Source of the DNA: Tuctoria greenei
Taxonomy: Eukaryota > Streptophyta > Magnoliopsida > Poales > Poaceae
NCBI GenBank assembly: GCA_036927565.1
Contig: JAYESD010000003.1
Location: forward strand, 190,103,999 to 190,167,998
Length of the DNA: 64,000 nt
Direction of reading: 5' to 3'
The notes under the pieces: generated by a model
Told to the model about the DNA's origin: nothing
The model's database searches: none
What the model saw: the letters and a program-made list of their open reading frames with translations, nothing else
Shown here: in pieces, positions 32,101 to 41,749 of the stretch
How positions within the stretch are numbered: the stretch's first letter is position 1
How the letters are laid out: the number at the start of each line of letters is the position of its first letter
Position numbers and translations under genes: made by a program

Positions 32101-32594
32101 GTGTTGCACAAAATAGTGGTGTTCGTATTGAGGCTTATGATTCGCAAGGGCAGAAGACCACATACTTCGGGTTCATAGAGGAAATATGGGAACTCGATTA
32201 TGGCGAAAGAATGGTAATGCCCGTATTTAAGTGCCAATGGGTCAAACATCCTGATGGTTTGAAAGTGGACAATTACGGACTGACACTGGTAGACTTGAAT
32301 AAAGTGGGTTACAAAGATGACCTGTGGGTTCTCGCCGATAATGTTGCACAAGTTTTTTATGTTCAAGATCCAGAAACTGAGAAGTTGCACGTAGTTGTTT
32401 CTGGAAAGCAAAATATTGTTGGGGTTGACAATGTGGGAGATAATGAAGAGGAATATAATCAGTATGAAGAGATGTACCTTTTCACCGAACCAGAAAACAT
32501 CAAGCGCGTAGAGAGAAGCATTAAAAAGAATTTGAAACCCTATATGCGAGAAGATGTCAATGCTGGAAAAAATGTATATAGCAATGCGAGATGA
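29193..32594 (+). CDS. TNP2-type CACTA transposase, intact
   Basis: A single open frame of 1133 residues. Order: transposase-associated domain at about 1-80 (RRAWMYNMPRPDPMYIRNV, CPCIDC, HLVKRGF, YTIWTEHGE); an acidic linker with an Asp-rich run; zinc-type cysteines (CPICGVSRY near 245); the Transposase_21/TNP2 catalytic domain at about 320-560, with acidic candidates in LGTDGMNPFG (Asp near 370) and VHDYPGLF (Asp near 462); DUF4218 at about 740-830 (FSLERYLGVLKGYVRN); and DUF4216 at about 990-1065 (ELDYGERMVMPVFKCQWV). The protein cuts at the element ends. Length and domain order are those of full-size TNP2 proteins, and no break is seen. It is transcribed away from the transposase_24/Ulp1 gene. 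The relative in CACTA-2 is a pseudogene, so this may be the only source of TNP2 here. Confidence 0.95.
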   Translation: MDRRAWMYNMPRPDPMYIRNVANFIEASKRHAKLQKIDDILCPCIDCENKIAWTDTIVIQSHLVKRGFKNNYTIWTEHGELDTHDVDKDDERGSDDDNVHIDDGSDNQAGDDDDEFDCEEMLRHIEPYVLTSMGASKGLSKMETLQNAATELLYDESNGCDKEFTTLRAVLELLKLKATHGWSDCSFSDLLNLLAEILPNPNKLPRSTYKAKKLLCPMALGVTKIHACVNHCILYRKEHELATRCPICGVSRYKKDYNHQYVTNMKKTQKNKKFIIGPEGDDDDTSGDADGKNKRKIPALVMWYLPVIDRLKRLFSNPREAELMRWHSEERKKNEKHIRHPGDATQWKNFDIQYPEFAKEIRNVRFALGTDGMNPFGEKRSIHSTWPVVLTMYNLPTWLCHKRKYILLSVLIQGPKQPGIEIDVFLEPLMEDMAKLWNEGVRTWDEYKREYFTLRAMIFVTVHDYPGLFTLSGQMKGKKGCVRCVDRTGYLYLTSSRKTVYMRHRRFLTDTHKYRKMKEQFDNKIEKDTAPKPYSGKLVFEMVKNIHIAFGKGKKSKGIKRKKSTSSDDTTDMAFKKQSIFFKYLPYWKNLECCHSIDLMHVTKNVFDSIIGTLLDMPRKTKDGLNSRMDLVNLDLRPELHPIEKANGKHYLPPASYNLTLEEKKAICECLRGIKVPTSFSSNIRKLVSMKDLSLFGYNSHDCHMMMTVFLAIAIRVIKPEHIKVVITRLCYFFNAVSQKVIAREDLDYLKTYIVETMCKLEMCFPPSFFDMQVHLIIHLVDQIKALGPLYLHHMFSLERYLGVLKGYVRNRAHPEGSIMEGYTTEEVIEGCADYIKDGKSIGVPIPVHEGRLRGRGKVGKKTFIVQDYKNVHRAHFGVLQQLAIAEPYIEEHQIELRDKNQDRKEDWIMKEHRRCFTEWLMDKNISYGNTIEEATMKKLACGPSALVTSWQAYDINGYTFYTKEKDGKSVAQNSGVRIEAYDSQGQKTTYFGFIEEIWELDYGERMVMPVFKCQWVKHPDGLKVDNYGLTLVDLNKVGYKDDLWVLADNVAQVFYVQDPETEKLHVVVSGKQNIVGVDNVGDNEEEYNQYEEMYLFTEPENIKRVERSIKKNLKPYMREDVNAGKNVYSNAR

Positions 32595-32733
32595 TATATA
32601 TTGTATATATTTGTATCTTCTGAAATCAACTTAGAACAATGTTGGTATATGGATTGTGTCCTTTTGCATTTGTGTACATATGCGTTTGGACTCAATGATT
32701 TGGAAGTTTGGAAGCTTGGTCTTTCTTCAGATA

Positions 32734-33573
32734 ATGATGTCTCGGGCGTGTAGCCGATTGAAGGAGGAGCGCTTGGCGTGGCGCAAGAACCATCCCCATG
32801 TATGTACATATGGCACACCGGTCACATGGTTGTATATACATATGTATCTGTAATGGACTGATGAACTTAACTGTAGTTTGTTTTTCCGTGTTGTTTGTTT
32901 TTGGTATTTTCAATTTCTCCGCGTAGGGTTTCTCTGCGAAGCCTGAATCGGGAGATTTATTGAAGTGGCAGTGCATCGTCCCCGGTAAAGAAGGGGTAAG
33001 TCATGAAGAACAAGCACAATATGAGTTTAACTATCGTCCTCCTATTAATAAATTTCTTTTGCAGACTGAATGGGAAGATGGTTACTACCCCCTGACAATC
33101 TCCTTCTCTGAGGACTATCCCTTGGTGCCTCCAAGATGCTCCTTTCCATTTGGGTTCTTCCACCCAAATGTCCATCGTTCGGGAGCACTCTGCATCGGGA
33201 TTCTTGATCAAGAGACTGTAAGATAGACCTATTTTGTTCATGTAATTATTACTTATAATTTTTGTCGAACTTATTTGAACTGGTTTCTTATATTGCTTAA
33301 ATTATATTTCGTAGGGGTGGTGCAGTGCTTTTACAATCAAAACTATACTACTTGAAGTTCAGCGTTTGCTGCATCAGCCAAATGTGCCTGATGTTGAAAA
33401 TGATTGCTATAATCTACTTATCAAGGTTAGATGACACTTTGACTTAGTGACCAATGTAGGTTATTCATTCCTCCTTCGACATTTGTTAATTTAAATAATG
33501 TCAATATTTTCAGGATCCAGCGGAATATAAGAGACGTGTTCGGGAGCAAGCAGGACGGTACAATTTAGATTGA
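32734..33573 (+). CDS. UBC9/SCE1-like SUMO-conjugating enzyme E2, five exons, carried by CACTA-1
   Basis: Exons 32734-32799, 32927-32995, 33065-33217, 33315-33425 and 33514-33573. All introns are GT-AG, all are phase 0, and the total is 459 nt giving 152 residues (plant SCE1 is about 160). Recognisable UBC9 sequence: RLKEERLAWRKNHPHGF at the SUMO-binding N-terminus, FSEDYPLVPPRCSFP, the HPN motif at 78-80, the catalytic Cys88 in GALCIGIL, Asp122 and Tyr128 (spacing one residue shorter than usual) and DPAEYKRRVREQA. E2 enzymes of this type take SUMO from the E1 and pass it to lysines. The residue after HPN-V is His82, where UBC9 normally has Tyr. It starts 139 bp after the TNP2 stop and lies wholly inside the transposon. 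A good acceptor (ctttcttcag) just before the ATG suggests a spliced leader. Confidence 0.9.
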
Positions 33574-33840
33574 TCGATGGGAGCTTCATCGTCGATCTAC
33601 AATGAATGTAGCATGATTTTTGTTCAGTGTGTAAAGAAATTATCTTTGAACAATTGTAAAGCCTCTAATGGTGTATTATCACAATTAAGCCAGCCTCACT
33701 GGTGATCGAGCATTTCCTATAATGCATTACTTTACTAGTATCCGCTAGCTCATCTGTGTTTTTTTCCTGATACAATTTTGCCTGCACGACTACATGCGGC
33801 TGTGATATATAATTGCAACTACATCCCTGTAATTTCAATG
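33574..33840. other. 3' flank of the SUMO E2 gene
   Basis: Non-coding sequence between the E2 stop and the right subterminal array, presumably its 3' untranslated region. No other gene. Confidence 0.5.
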
Positions 33841-34395
33841 AAAACCGCTTATGATAATTAAACAATGACCGCCACTGAAAATACATGATCTTCTTAGGCC
33901 GTTGTTATATAATCAAGAACCGGCTATGAAGTTCATTGCATTACAGACGGTTATTAATTAAGAACCGCCAACGAAGATCATGTATTTACTCAGACGGTTG
34001 TTCCTTAAAATCCATCTGTGAAGTTCATTGCATTACAGACGGTTATTAATCAAGAACCGCCAACGAAGATCATGTATTTAACCAGACGGTTGTTTCTTAA
34101 AATCCGTCTGTGAAGTTCATGGCATTGCAGGCGGTTAATAATTAATAACCGTCTGTGAAGATCATGTATTTACCCAGACGGTTGTTTCTTAAAATCCGTC
34201 TGTGAAGTTCGTTGCATTACAGACGGTTCTTAATTAAGAACCGATTCTGAAGATCATGTATTTACCCAGACGGTTGTTCTTTAAAATCCGCCTGTGTTGT
34301 TCTTTCATCACAGACGGTTATTATATCATTCGTCATCACAGTCGCATATTTTTAAGGACCGCCTGTGTTTGAAAAATTGAGGCGCCTGTAAAAAT
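33841..34395. repeat. Right subterminal repeat array of CACTA-1
   Basis: Tandem units of about 60-65 bp, for example gaagatcatgtatttac-cagacggttgtt followed by gaagttcattgcattacagacggttatta, with aaccgtctgtgaag complements. The motif core agacggtt / aaccgtct is the same as at the left end. Confidence 0.85.
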
Positions 34396-34414
34396 GCTTT
34401 TTGTAGTAGTGTCA

Positions 34415-35528
34415 TGATGGGTCAGTTAAATAGTGGCTTTTACTCACTCCCCCGCTTCCCAACTAATTCAGCTCAGGTAGCCTTTGGCAACATGAGTGTC
34501 ATCCTTTCTTCTTTTTAACTTCGAGAAATGGGATAAAATCACAAACGTGATCAACTTACCAACATATCCATTTCATGCGCATGTGTGATGAATGCCTTAT
34601 GTGCACATGATATTGATTTCTTGAGTCAATTTTATTTGCCATTATAATTTCATCTACTTTCTTATTTACCATTGCAAAAGATATTTATCCCTTGAATACC
34701 ATCAAGTTACAATTCCATACTTTTATATGCCATCTCTGTCGAAAATACCCTTATATTCAACCTTTGACTGGCTATCGACACGGCTGCTCGTATTATTTTT
34801 AATCACAATTTATAAATGGTATACTTTTTTCATCCTAAAATACTTGTCACTCTCTAGTTTATTTTTGAACTAAAGAGTGATAAGTATTTTGAGATAAAGG
34901 GAGTATGTAGCTTGTTAGTCTGATTGTTAGACCCCTAGGGCAATTTTACAGCGGCTTCCCCGGAGAACGGTACATGCAATTCTAATTCCAAATGGATCGT
35001 CCAGCCAGTAGGCGGGAGATATCGATATCTATTTGTATTTATTTTCAAAACGGGTACATTACTTTGCAAATTTCGAATAAAATAGCACTGTTTTTACTTC
35101 ATTAGCGTATACTGGTCATCGTTGCTTATATCATTGCCACCGTGGGTGACCGCAACACCAGAAGCGAGTTGCTAAAGTCATCGATCCATTGTTAGAGTTG
35201 GGTTCACCCGATGCGGCCGATGCTACAAGCCCTTGTAGTCCGCACCTAAATAAGGCACTGTTTATAGCTGTCAAAACTGTAAAACAGATCGTTAAGTGCA
35301 GCACCAAGAGGAGTACATCAGTGTAAAATTAAGAATAGTGTAACAAGTGTACTTCTTGGAATCGATGCCATGAAAAATATTAAGAATGTGTTGCTGCAAG
35401 TGCAACTGGCCGTTGTGTTGGTGCCACGTGCCGCCCGCACTCCAAGTTAAACCTTGTTGCCCCAGCCGCTAGCGCCCTTGTGTCTGGTTGTCAGTCTGAT
35501 GCTTCCAGGAAGACAAGTCAATTCCGAA
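34415..35528. other. Spacer between the two CACTA elements, no gene seen
   Basis: 1.1 kb with no convincing ORF. It contains one small Stowaway-like MITE (34822-34905). The rest looks like unique or old repeat DNA. Confidence 0.5.
34822..34905. mobile_element. Stowaway-like MITE
   Basis: A short element whose ends tacttttttcatcctaaaat and tattttgagataaagggagta are imperfect inverted repeats, with TA at each side. The cctaaaata / tattttgag ends and the small size are those of the Stowaway (mariner) MITEs common in grasses. Confidence 0.6.
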
Positions 35529-35549
35529 CGGCACTGGTAAAGCCCCATC

Positions 35550-35950
35550 TTACGCGGCTCCAAATGTATTATCACATGTGGTTTCTAAAATCATCTGAAA
35601 CAAAGAGTCTGTGATAATATAAAATTTTACAGATGGAAAAGTGAAACCGCCTATGATAATGGTATTATCACATGCAGTTTTTTACTTACGACTAGCCGCC
35701 TGTGAAGATATATTATCATAGGCGGGTCGTACAGTATATATAACCGCCTATGATAATGGTGTTATCACAGGCGGATCTTTACCTATGACAAGCCGCCTGC
35801 GAAGACAATTTATCGCAACCGGTTTGAACCATAATAAAAACCGTCTGTGATAATGGAGTTACCACAGATTGTTATTTACCTATTTCTAGCCGTCTGTGAT
35901 AATATAATTTCACAGGCAGGTCTAGCCGTAGGTAAAGACCGCCTGTGATA
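35550..35950. repeat. Left subterminal repeats of CACTA-2
   Basis: Degenerate copies of tatcacaggcggt and aaccgcctgtgataa, aligned with the left array of CACTA-1 but shorter. Confidence 0.8.
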
Positions 35951-36147
35951 AAGTATACCCTATGCAGTAATACCTATTGTTATTTCTAATTTCCAGGTCA
36001 ATTCAATATAATCACAAAAGTCAACAATATAATCACAAAAGTAAAAAATATAATCACAGAAGTCATCTCACAGAAGTCAATTTTACTGAAATAATATACA
36101 TATGTACAAGTTACACATACAAGTCATCTCATAGTTTACAAGTTTTA

Positions 36148-37955
36148 CTAAAAACTGTTTCTATTGTCATAGTCACAAAGTTTTGGCACATCAGCTATTA
36201 CACCATACACATCAAAGAACACCCCTCTTTTGTGCAAAATTTTGCGACGCATGAATTGACACAGTTCAACGGCAATCTTGTCTGCTCCTCCACCAGGCAT
36301 ACTTCTAGAAACCGGCCTTTCTTTGTTCACATTCTTCGTATGCTGCAATGAAACACATAACAATGTTTAGAATGTGTTGGTTTGAACACTCTCAAAGTAT
36401 AGATCAAAGTGAGTATACAGGAATTTATAGAGCAATTGTACTATGAGCAATTGAATTTTGAAGTTGGAATCAAAATATGAAAATAATGTTTCCAAAAATA
36501 TTGAACAACAGAGAATATAAGTATTAAAATACGCTAGTTACAATAAAAATGAAACTCAAATGTAAGAAAATAAGATATCGATATTAAGGATAACTTTAAT
36601 CATCATGATGCACTCTATATTTGCTGGCGGTACGAAGATGCTCGCTTACATAATACTCGCATAAGACGCTCCCAACAGGCTGCTTGGGACAAGGATAATA
36701 TATTTAAATGTCCAATGCATCCGTATTAGAAGGTATCTGACCGCCAAGCTGTTCCGCATAAAACTATCAAACGTTGTAATACAATAAATGTCATATAGAA
36801 CTTGTCAACACATTCTAAATGTTTGTAAATTAAAAGTATTGAATAAATGTACAATTTCAAAATGGAAAGGAAATCTTTATAAAGATCTGGTGGGTAATCG
36901 GCTGAGTCCAAGACAGTTGCCAAACCCTGCTCTGGCTTGATGAAGATCATTATGTAGTGTTCACAACACACGTACAAACACACATGTTAAGTTAACAATT
37001 AGCAATAATTGATATTTCAATGTCATGTGTCAAACTTACTCGAAGTGGTACGGAGTCTTTACGAGGTCTTTGCCATCTCTGACAAAGTTAAACATGGCAT
37101 GTCCTGTGTAAGCTGCAACATCTATCCTCTTATCCTTCTTCTATTTTGCGATTGACTTATCAAATTTTTTTCATGTGCTTGTACTGTTCTTAGTCCCGAT
37201 CCACCTTAACGTCGAATAGCGTCTTTGTAATCCATGTAGGGTCAAGGATACCCGTCTTACATTTCATCTTTTCATTAACCATATATTGCATCCTATTGAA
37301 GAAGTCTAGAATTGTTATAATCTCATGAAATGTGTATGCGTGTAGTAAGAAAAGCAAATACAAAATATTAGTGACACATACAAGCACCAGATGAGTAGCA
37401 GGTAGATTTCGAGCATGCCTCGATGGAAAAGGGTATATAGATCTTCAAAGAAAATGGCTCGTTTATCTACTCCGGGGCTCCAGAATGCTTCTTTTCGCAC
37501 ACGAAGTGTGACATAAGAAAGATCATATTTTGTGCTGGCAGTGATGTACCACTTGTGCATTCTTTTGAGTGGGACAAGTTGTTATCTAAGTTGTACCGAT
37601 GTTATGAACAGCTTCTCATTCTTATATTCAGGAGGAATATCTTGAATCTTGTATATTGGAACTCCTGGTTTAACTAAAGCCCTACGCCATTTATACATGA
37701 CACTGTCTTCTTCCCACTCCTCAATATCTTCTAATGCTTGCTCATGAGAAGAACGAAATGCACTCGATTTTATAATATTTTCTTCATATTTTCCAAATAG
37801 TTTGACACTTCTGATGAAGGTTTCTTATTTTTGTATGAGCTAACTTTGATAGGCTCTGATGATTGAGGAGTAGTCGTCGGAAGTTAGACACTGACTTGTT
37901 GAACTTGTTGTTCAACTGATTGCTCTTTACTACCAGCAGCTTTCTCTAGTACTAC
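36148..37955 (-). pseudogene. Transposase_24/Ulp1 gene of CACTA-2, 3' part (Ulp1 domain)
   Basis: The C-terminal exons of the same gene as in CACTA-1. Recognisable pieces: the last exon at 36148-36351; the Gln/Cys motif region near 36600-36700, where the protease Gln and the first Cys are kept but the flanking residues have changed (Gly after the Cys is Glu, and the second Cys is Ser); the HYIMIFIKP and VLDSADYPPD exon at 36860-36960; and exon 3 pieces at 37040-37300. Frameshifts and lost splice sites occur, for example a broken AAA run near 37165. At 37955 the gene is cut by the Sirevirus and resumes at 49918. Confidence 0.85.
37951..37955. other. Target duplication of the Sirevirus, left copy (ACTAC)
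   Basis: actac directly before the LTR start TGAAAGC. The same five bases follow the 3' LTR at 49918-49922. CACTA-1 has the uninterrupted site ctagtactacttcaag at the matching place. Confidence 0.95.
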
Positions 37956-39365
37956 TGAAAGCATCTAGGCCCCCATGAGGTACGGTTTCGGTGATTAATG
38001 ACAACCATTGGATTTTACTAATGAATTTGTGAATGCAAGGTCCCCATAATCACTCAATCAAATGAAATCTATATGTCATTGGAGACTCATATACAATCAC
38101 TTTATGAGATCAAATCAATGATATGAAGACAAGAAGTGAAAGCTCTTATGTCAAAGTCATTCAACCACAATTGATGACACTTAATGCTTGACAACCATCA
38201 GAAGCACATTTACAACAAAAGTCTAAGAGGTCAATCGATCAAGAAACAAAAGAATCACTTAGAAACAACTCGAAGCAAACACAATCAACTCACCAGATCA
38301 ACCGATGATTTCTGAGAACAACACATCGGTCGAGTTGGTTCAGTAGAAGAAGAAGACCTTAGAACAAAGCACTCACCGTATCATCCGATGTTAAGGGCTC
38401 AGCTACATCGGTCCATCAGTACAGTTTGCAATATCCTTGGACTAAGTGTAGCACTGGATCATCCGATGTACAGAAGTATACACATTGGTCAATCACTCCA
38501 GTAAGCACCAAGTTTGAACCAATTCTGGAGGAAGAGCCACTAGATCATCCGATGAGAAGACAAGTGCAACATCGGTCTAACAACGGTCATATCTGACACA
38601 CTGACGTCAGCTAAAGTAAACTTGACCGATGATAACTAAAGGGGAGACATCGGATCATCCGATGTTCGCAGAAAAGTTCTGTCAGCCTACTTTTCCAACG
38701 GCTATTTCGGGGAGGCTGGCTATAAATACCCCCTAAATCGGTCATTTCGACAAGTCTTGATCACCAGACATTCTCAACACATCCACAAGCGTTCAAGACC
38801 AAGAGCCATCACTTCTACGTCATTTCAACCACCTACACACCAAGAGATAGGCTAGAACTAGCTAGAGAGAGAGCTTGTGTGCCTCCATTCTGGGTGAGTG
38901 GAATCTCTAGGATAGTGAGAGCCTCAAGGGAGTGCCCCTTGGTGTTTGTAACTGTGAGAGACTTCCAGAGCTTGCCAAGGCGTTTGTGGAAGCCCGGAGG
39001 CTCGAAGTTGTACAAGGCTTGAGCTCCACCTTGCCGAGGTTGGCAAACGGAGAGGAATAGTGAAGATCCCTCATCTCGGTGACTTGGGTGTGGCTAAACC
39101 CTTTGGTGGGTGCCACAACGTGGATGTAGGAAGATCTTGACGATCTTGCCGAACCACGGGATAAATCCTCGTGTCTCCTCGAGAGTTTGCATTCCCTTCC
39201 TCTCCCTTACATTTATGCATTTTACATTCCGCAAAGTTTCTAGTTACTTCAATGCATAGATTGTTTACGTAGGGAATTGGGCTTTAGGAATTAAGTTTTA
39301 TTGCTTAGATTTTTGAAAAGAAGCCCAATTCACCCCCCCCCCCCCTTGGGCATTCGATCCTTACA
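37956..39365 (+). repeat. 5' LTR of the Sirevirus (1410 bp)
   Basis: TGAAAGCATCTAGGC at the start and GATCCTTACA at the end. A TATA box, tataaatacc, lies at 38721. Between 38290 and 38680 the motifs cggatcatccgatg and acatcggtc recur. A C-run near 39333-39345 is longer than in the 3' LTR. Confidence 0.93.
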
Positions 39366-39367
39366 AT

Positions 39368-39380
39368 TGGTATCAGAGCA
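39368..39380 (+). other. Primer-binding site, initiator tRNA-Met
   Basis: tggtatcagagca, two bases after the 5' LTR. It is complementary to the 3' end of plant initiator methionine tRNA and is standard for copia elements. Confidence 0.93.
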
Positions 39381-39425
39381 AGGTTGCTCATAGGATCATT
39401 CTAGCTTCACCGCTAGAGAGCTAAA

Positions 39426-41551
39426 ATGGCCAAGGTTGGGGGTTCAGTTCCTATCTTCGAGGGCAAGAACTTTGCCTATTGGAAAGCATGCATGCGCGCT
39501 TATCTAGAGGCTATTGCTCCCGAAGTATGGGAAGCGACCCACACGGGGTTTGGAGAACACAATTATATTGGTGATCAAATTGAATGGGATGCTAAAGCTA
39601 GAAATGCAATCTATGAATGTATTAGTCAAGATGTGTTTGCTAGGATTGCTAGTAAAGAAAAAGCTTGTGAAATTTGGGCTTGCTTAATAGAGATTCATGA
39701 GGGTTCTTCTCGAGTCAAGGAACTTAAATATCACATGCTTAAAGCAAAATATGATGAATTTAAGATGCTACCTCATGAAAATGTCAATGAGATGTTCTCT
39801 CGCTTGAATGTACTTATTGAAGAAATTAATGCTCTTGACATTGCTTCTCTTGGCAAGGGACTCATCAACTGCAAGATCCTCATGCTCCTTCCCAAGCCAA
39901 AGTACAACATCATCAACTCCATGCTTCAAAAGGAGTCTCTTGACCACATTGAAGTTTCAGAGCTCATTGGAGAAATTCACGCTCATGAGATGAGTGTACT
40001 TGGGATGATGGAGCAATCACCTTCAAAAACAATTGCTCTAAAAGCCTCCACCAAGAAAACAAGCCTCAAGAAGAAGAAGGTGGTTGAGCCTAGATCAAGT
40101 GAAGAAGAGCAAGCATCAAGTGAAGATGATGATGATGAGCTTGCATTGATGATGAGAAAGTTCTCACGCTTGAACTCAAAGATTACTAAGAAGGGATATA
40201 CATTTGATCCCAAGAAGAAAGCGTTTCTACCAAGGAGAGATGACAACAAGCCTGGTTATAATTGTGGTGATCAAGGTCATATCTCCTATGATTGTCCAAA
40301 ACTGGACAAAAGAAGAGAGAACCACAAGAGCAAGCATCGCAAGCTAGAAGATAGTGAAAATGATGAAGAAGAGGCCAAACCCAAACCAAGATCCTTGGGA
40401 AGAAGAAACATGACAAGGGCAAGAAGGCAAAACTCTTCCCAAAGAAGAGAAATGGTCCTCAAAAGGTGTTCATGTGTGAGGCAAATGAATGGGTCACCGA
40501 CGAAGAAACAAATGATGAATAGAGTGAAGCGGAAGAAGAAAGTTTGGCCGGCCTCGCCATTGCCAACAATGATGACTCACCTCTTCATCCTCCGCCCATG
40601 TGCCTCATGGCGAAAGGTAACACCAAGGTATGTGACGACTCTAGCGATGATGAGCTTTCCCCAGATGATCTAACTTCCTTAATAAATGAATATCACACTA
40701 TCATTAAGAGGGAAAAGAGTAAGGTTAAGGCTCTTGAAGGAACTCGTGCTAAGCTTGAGAGTGCTAACCTTGATTTTCTTGACAAGTATGAAAGCATACT
40801 CAAAGAGCATGACACGCTCAAATCCCATGTAAAGCAAGTTGAGGAGGATAAGGCTCAAATCAAGCTAGATCATCATGAGCTTGACTTAGCCCACCAAGCA
40901 CTCTTGGGAAAGCACAATGAGTTAATCCAATAGCATCAAACACTTAACCTTGCTTATGAAGTGCTTGATCAAGAGTTAAAAACTATGAAGAAACAAACTC
41001 TTAATGAGAAGATATCCATTACTTCTCATGCCACTAATGTCTTGCACAAGTCTTTGCCTTTGAAAGAGAACACTAGGGAGAAGGACTTGTTGGAAGAAAT
41101 TGAGAGTCTCCGCACTAGTGTGGCTAGACTATCAAAAGGATAAGTCAAGCACAAGAAAATCCTCTTTCAACAAGCAAAGGCCTTCAACAAGAGAGGACTT
41201 GGATCATTCCCGGTGCCTAACAAAGTAAAGGTGCCCTCACCGGAGCTTAGAACAAGCTTCATCAAGGAAGTTGGTTCTTATTGCCAACATTGTGAGGTCG
41301 CCGGTCACCACACAAGGGAGTGTCCTCTTCCTAACCGACCTTCTCCAAAATTGCCTACTAACTACAAATCTACTTTCAATGATCGTTATTATCTCTTGAG
41401 TAAAGTAGATGGCAAGGTGAAGGCAAGATTCATTGCCAAAGACATGAAGGGCATGAAGGGGAAGCTCCCCAAGCAACTTTGGGTACCAAAGACACTTGTA
41501 TCACACATACAAGGACCTAAGTTGGCTTGGGTGCCTAAAGTCAAAAAATGA
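39426..41551 (+). pseudogene. Sirevirus gag, frameshifted
   Basis: The first open part, 39426-40673, starts MAKVGGSVPIFEGKNFAYWK and carries the copia-type gag (UBN2) domain up to about residue 190. A zinc-knuckle region follows as YNCGDQGHISYDCP, in which the first of the usual cysteines is missing. After about residue 325 the frame is lost. Further gag-like coiled text is read at 40544-40933, 40961-41143 and 41213-41551, the last with a complete knuckle, CQHCEVAGHHTREC (CX2CX4HX4C). Having two knuckle regions and an extended coiled-coil gag is usual for Sireviruses. Confidence 0.8.
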
Positions 41552-41574
41552 ATTAATGTGTGTAGGTGAACTAC

Positions 41575-41745
41575 AAAGCCGGAGGAAAGCATTGGGTACT
41601 CGATAACGGGTGCACTCAACATATGACCGGCAATGATGGTATGTTCACCACCATAGAAAACCCCGGCAATCATGAACAAGTCACCTTTGGTGATAACTAT
41701 AAGGGAAAGGTAATTGGGTTAGTGAAACAAGCCAAGACATAGTCT
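41575..41745 (+). pseudogene. Sirevirus protease fragment
   Basis: Short frame with WVLDNGCTQHMTGND, the copia protease active-site region. The usual Asp-Ser-Gly reads Asp-Asn-Gly here. Too short and surrounded by stops to be functional. Confidence 0.7.
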
Positions 41746-41749
41746 TCAA

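Larger units (their letters stand above)
16330..34411 (+). mobile_element. CACTA-1: complete CACTA (En/Spm) transposon with cargo
   Basis: The left end reads CACTGCTACAATAAGC at 16330. The right end, read on the minus strand, is CACTACTACAAAAAGC from 34411. These are inverted termini with 2 mismatches in 16. The 3-bp target duplication TCA flanks both sides (16327-16329 and 34412-34414), as expected for this superfamily. Dense subterminal repeats fill both ends. The interior has a minus-strand transposase_24/Ulp1 gene, a plus-strand TNP2 gene and several cargo ORFs. All core genes are open, so this may be an autonomous copy. Confidence 0.93.
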
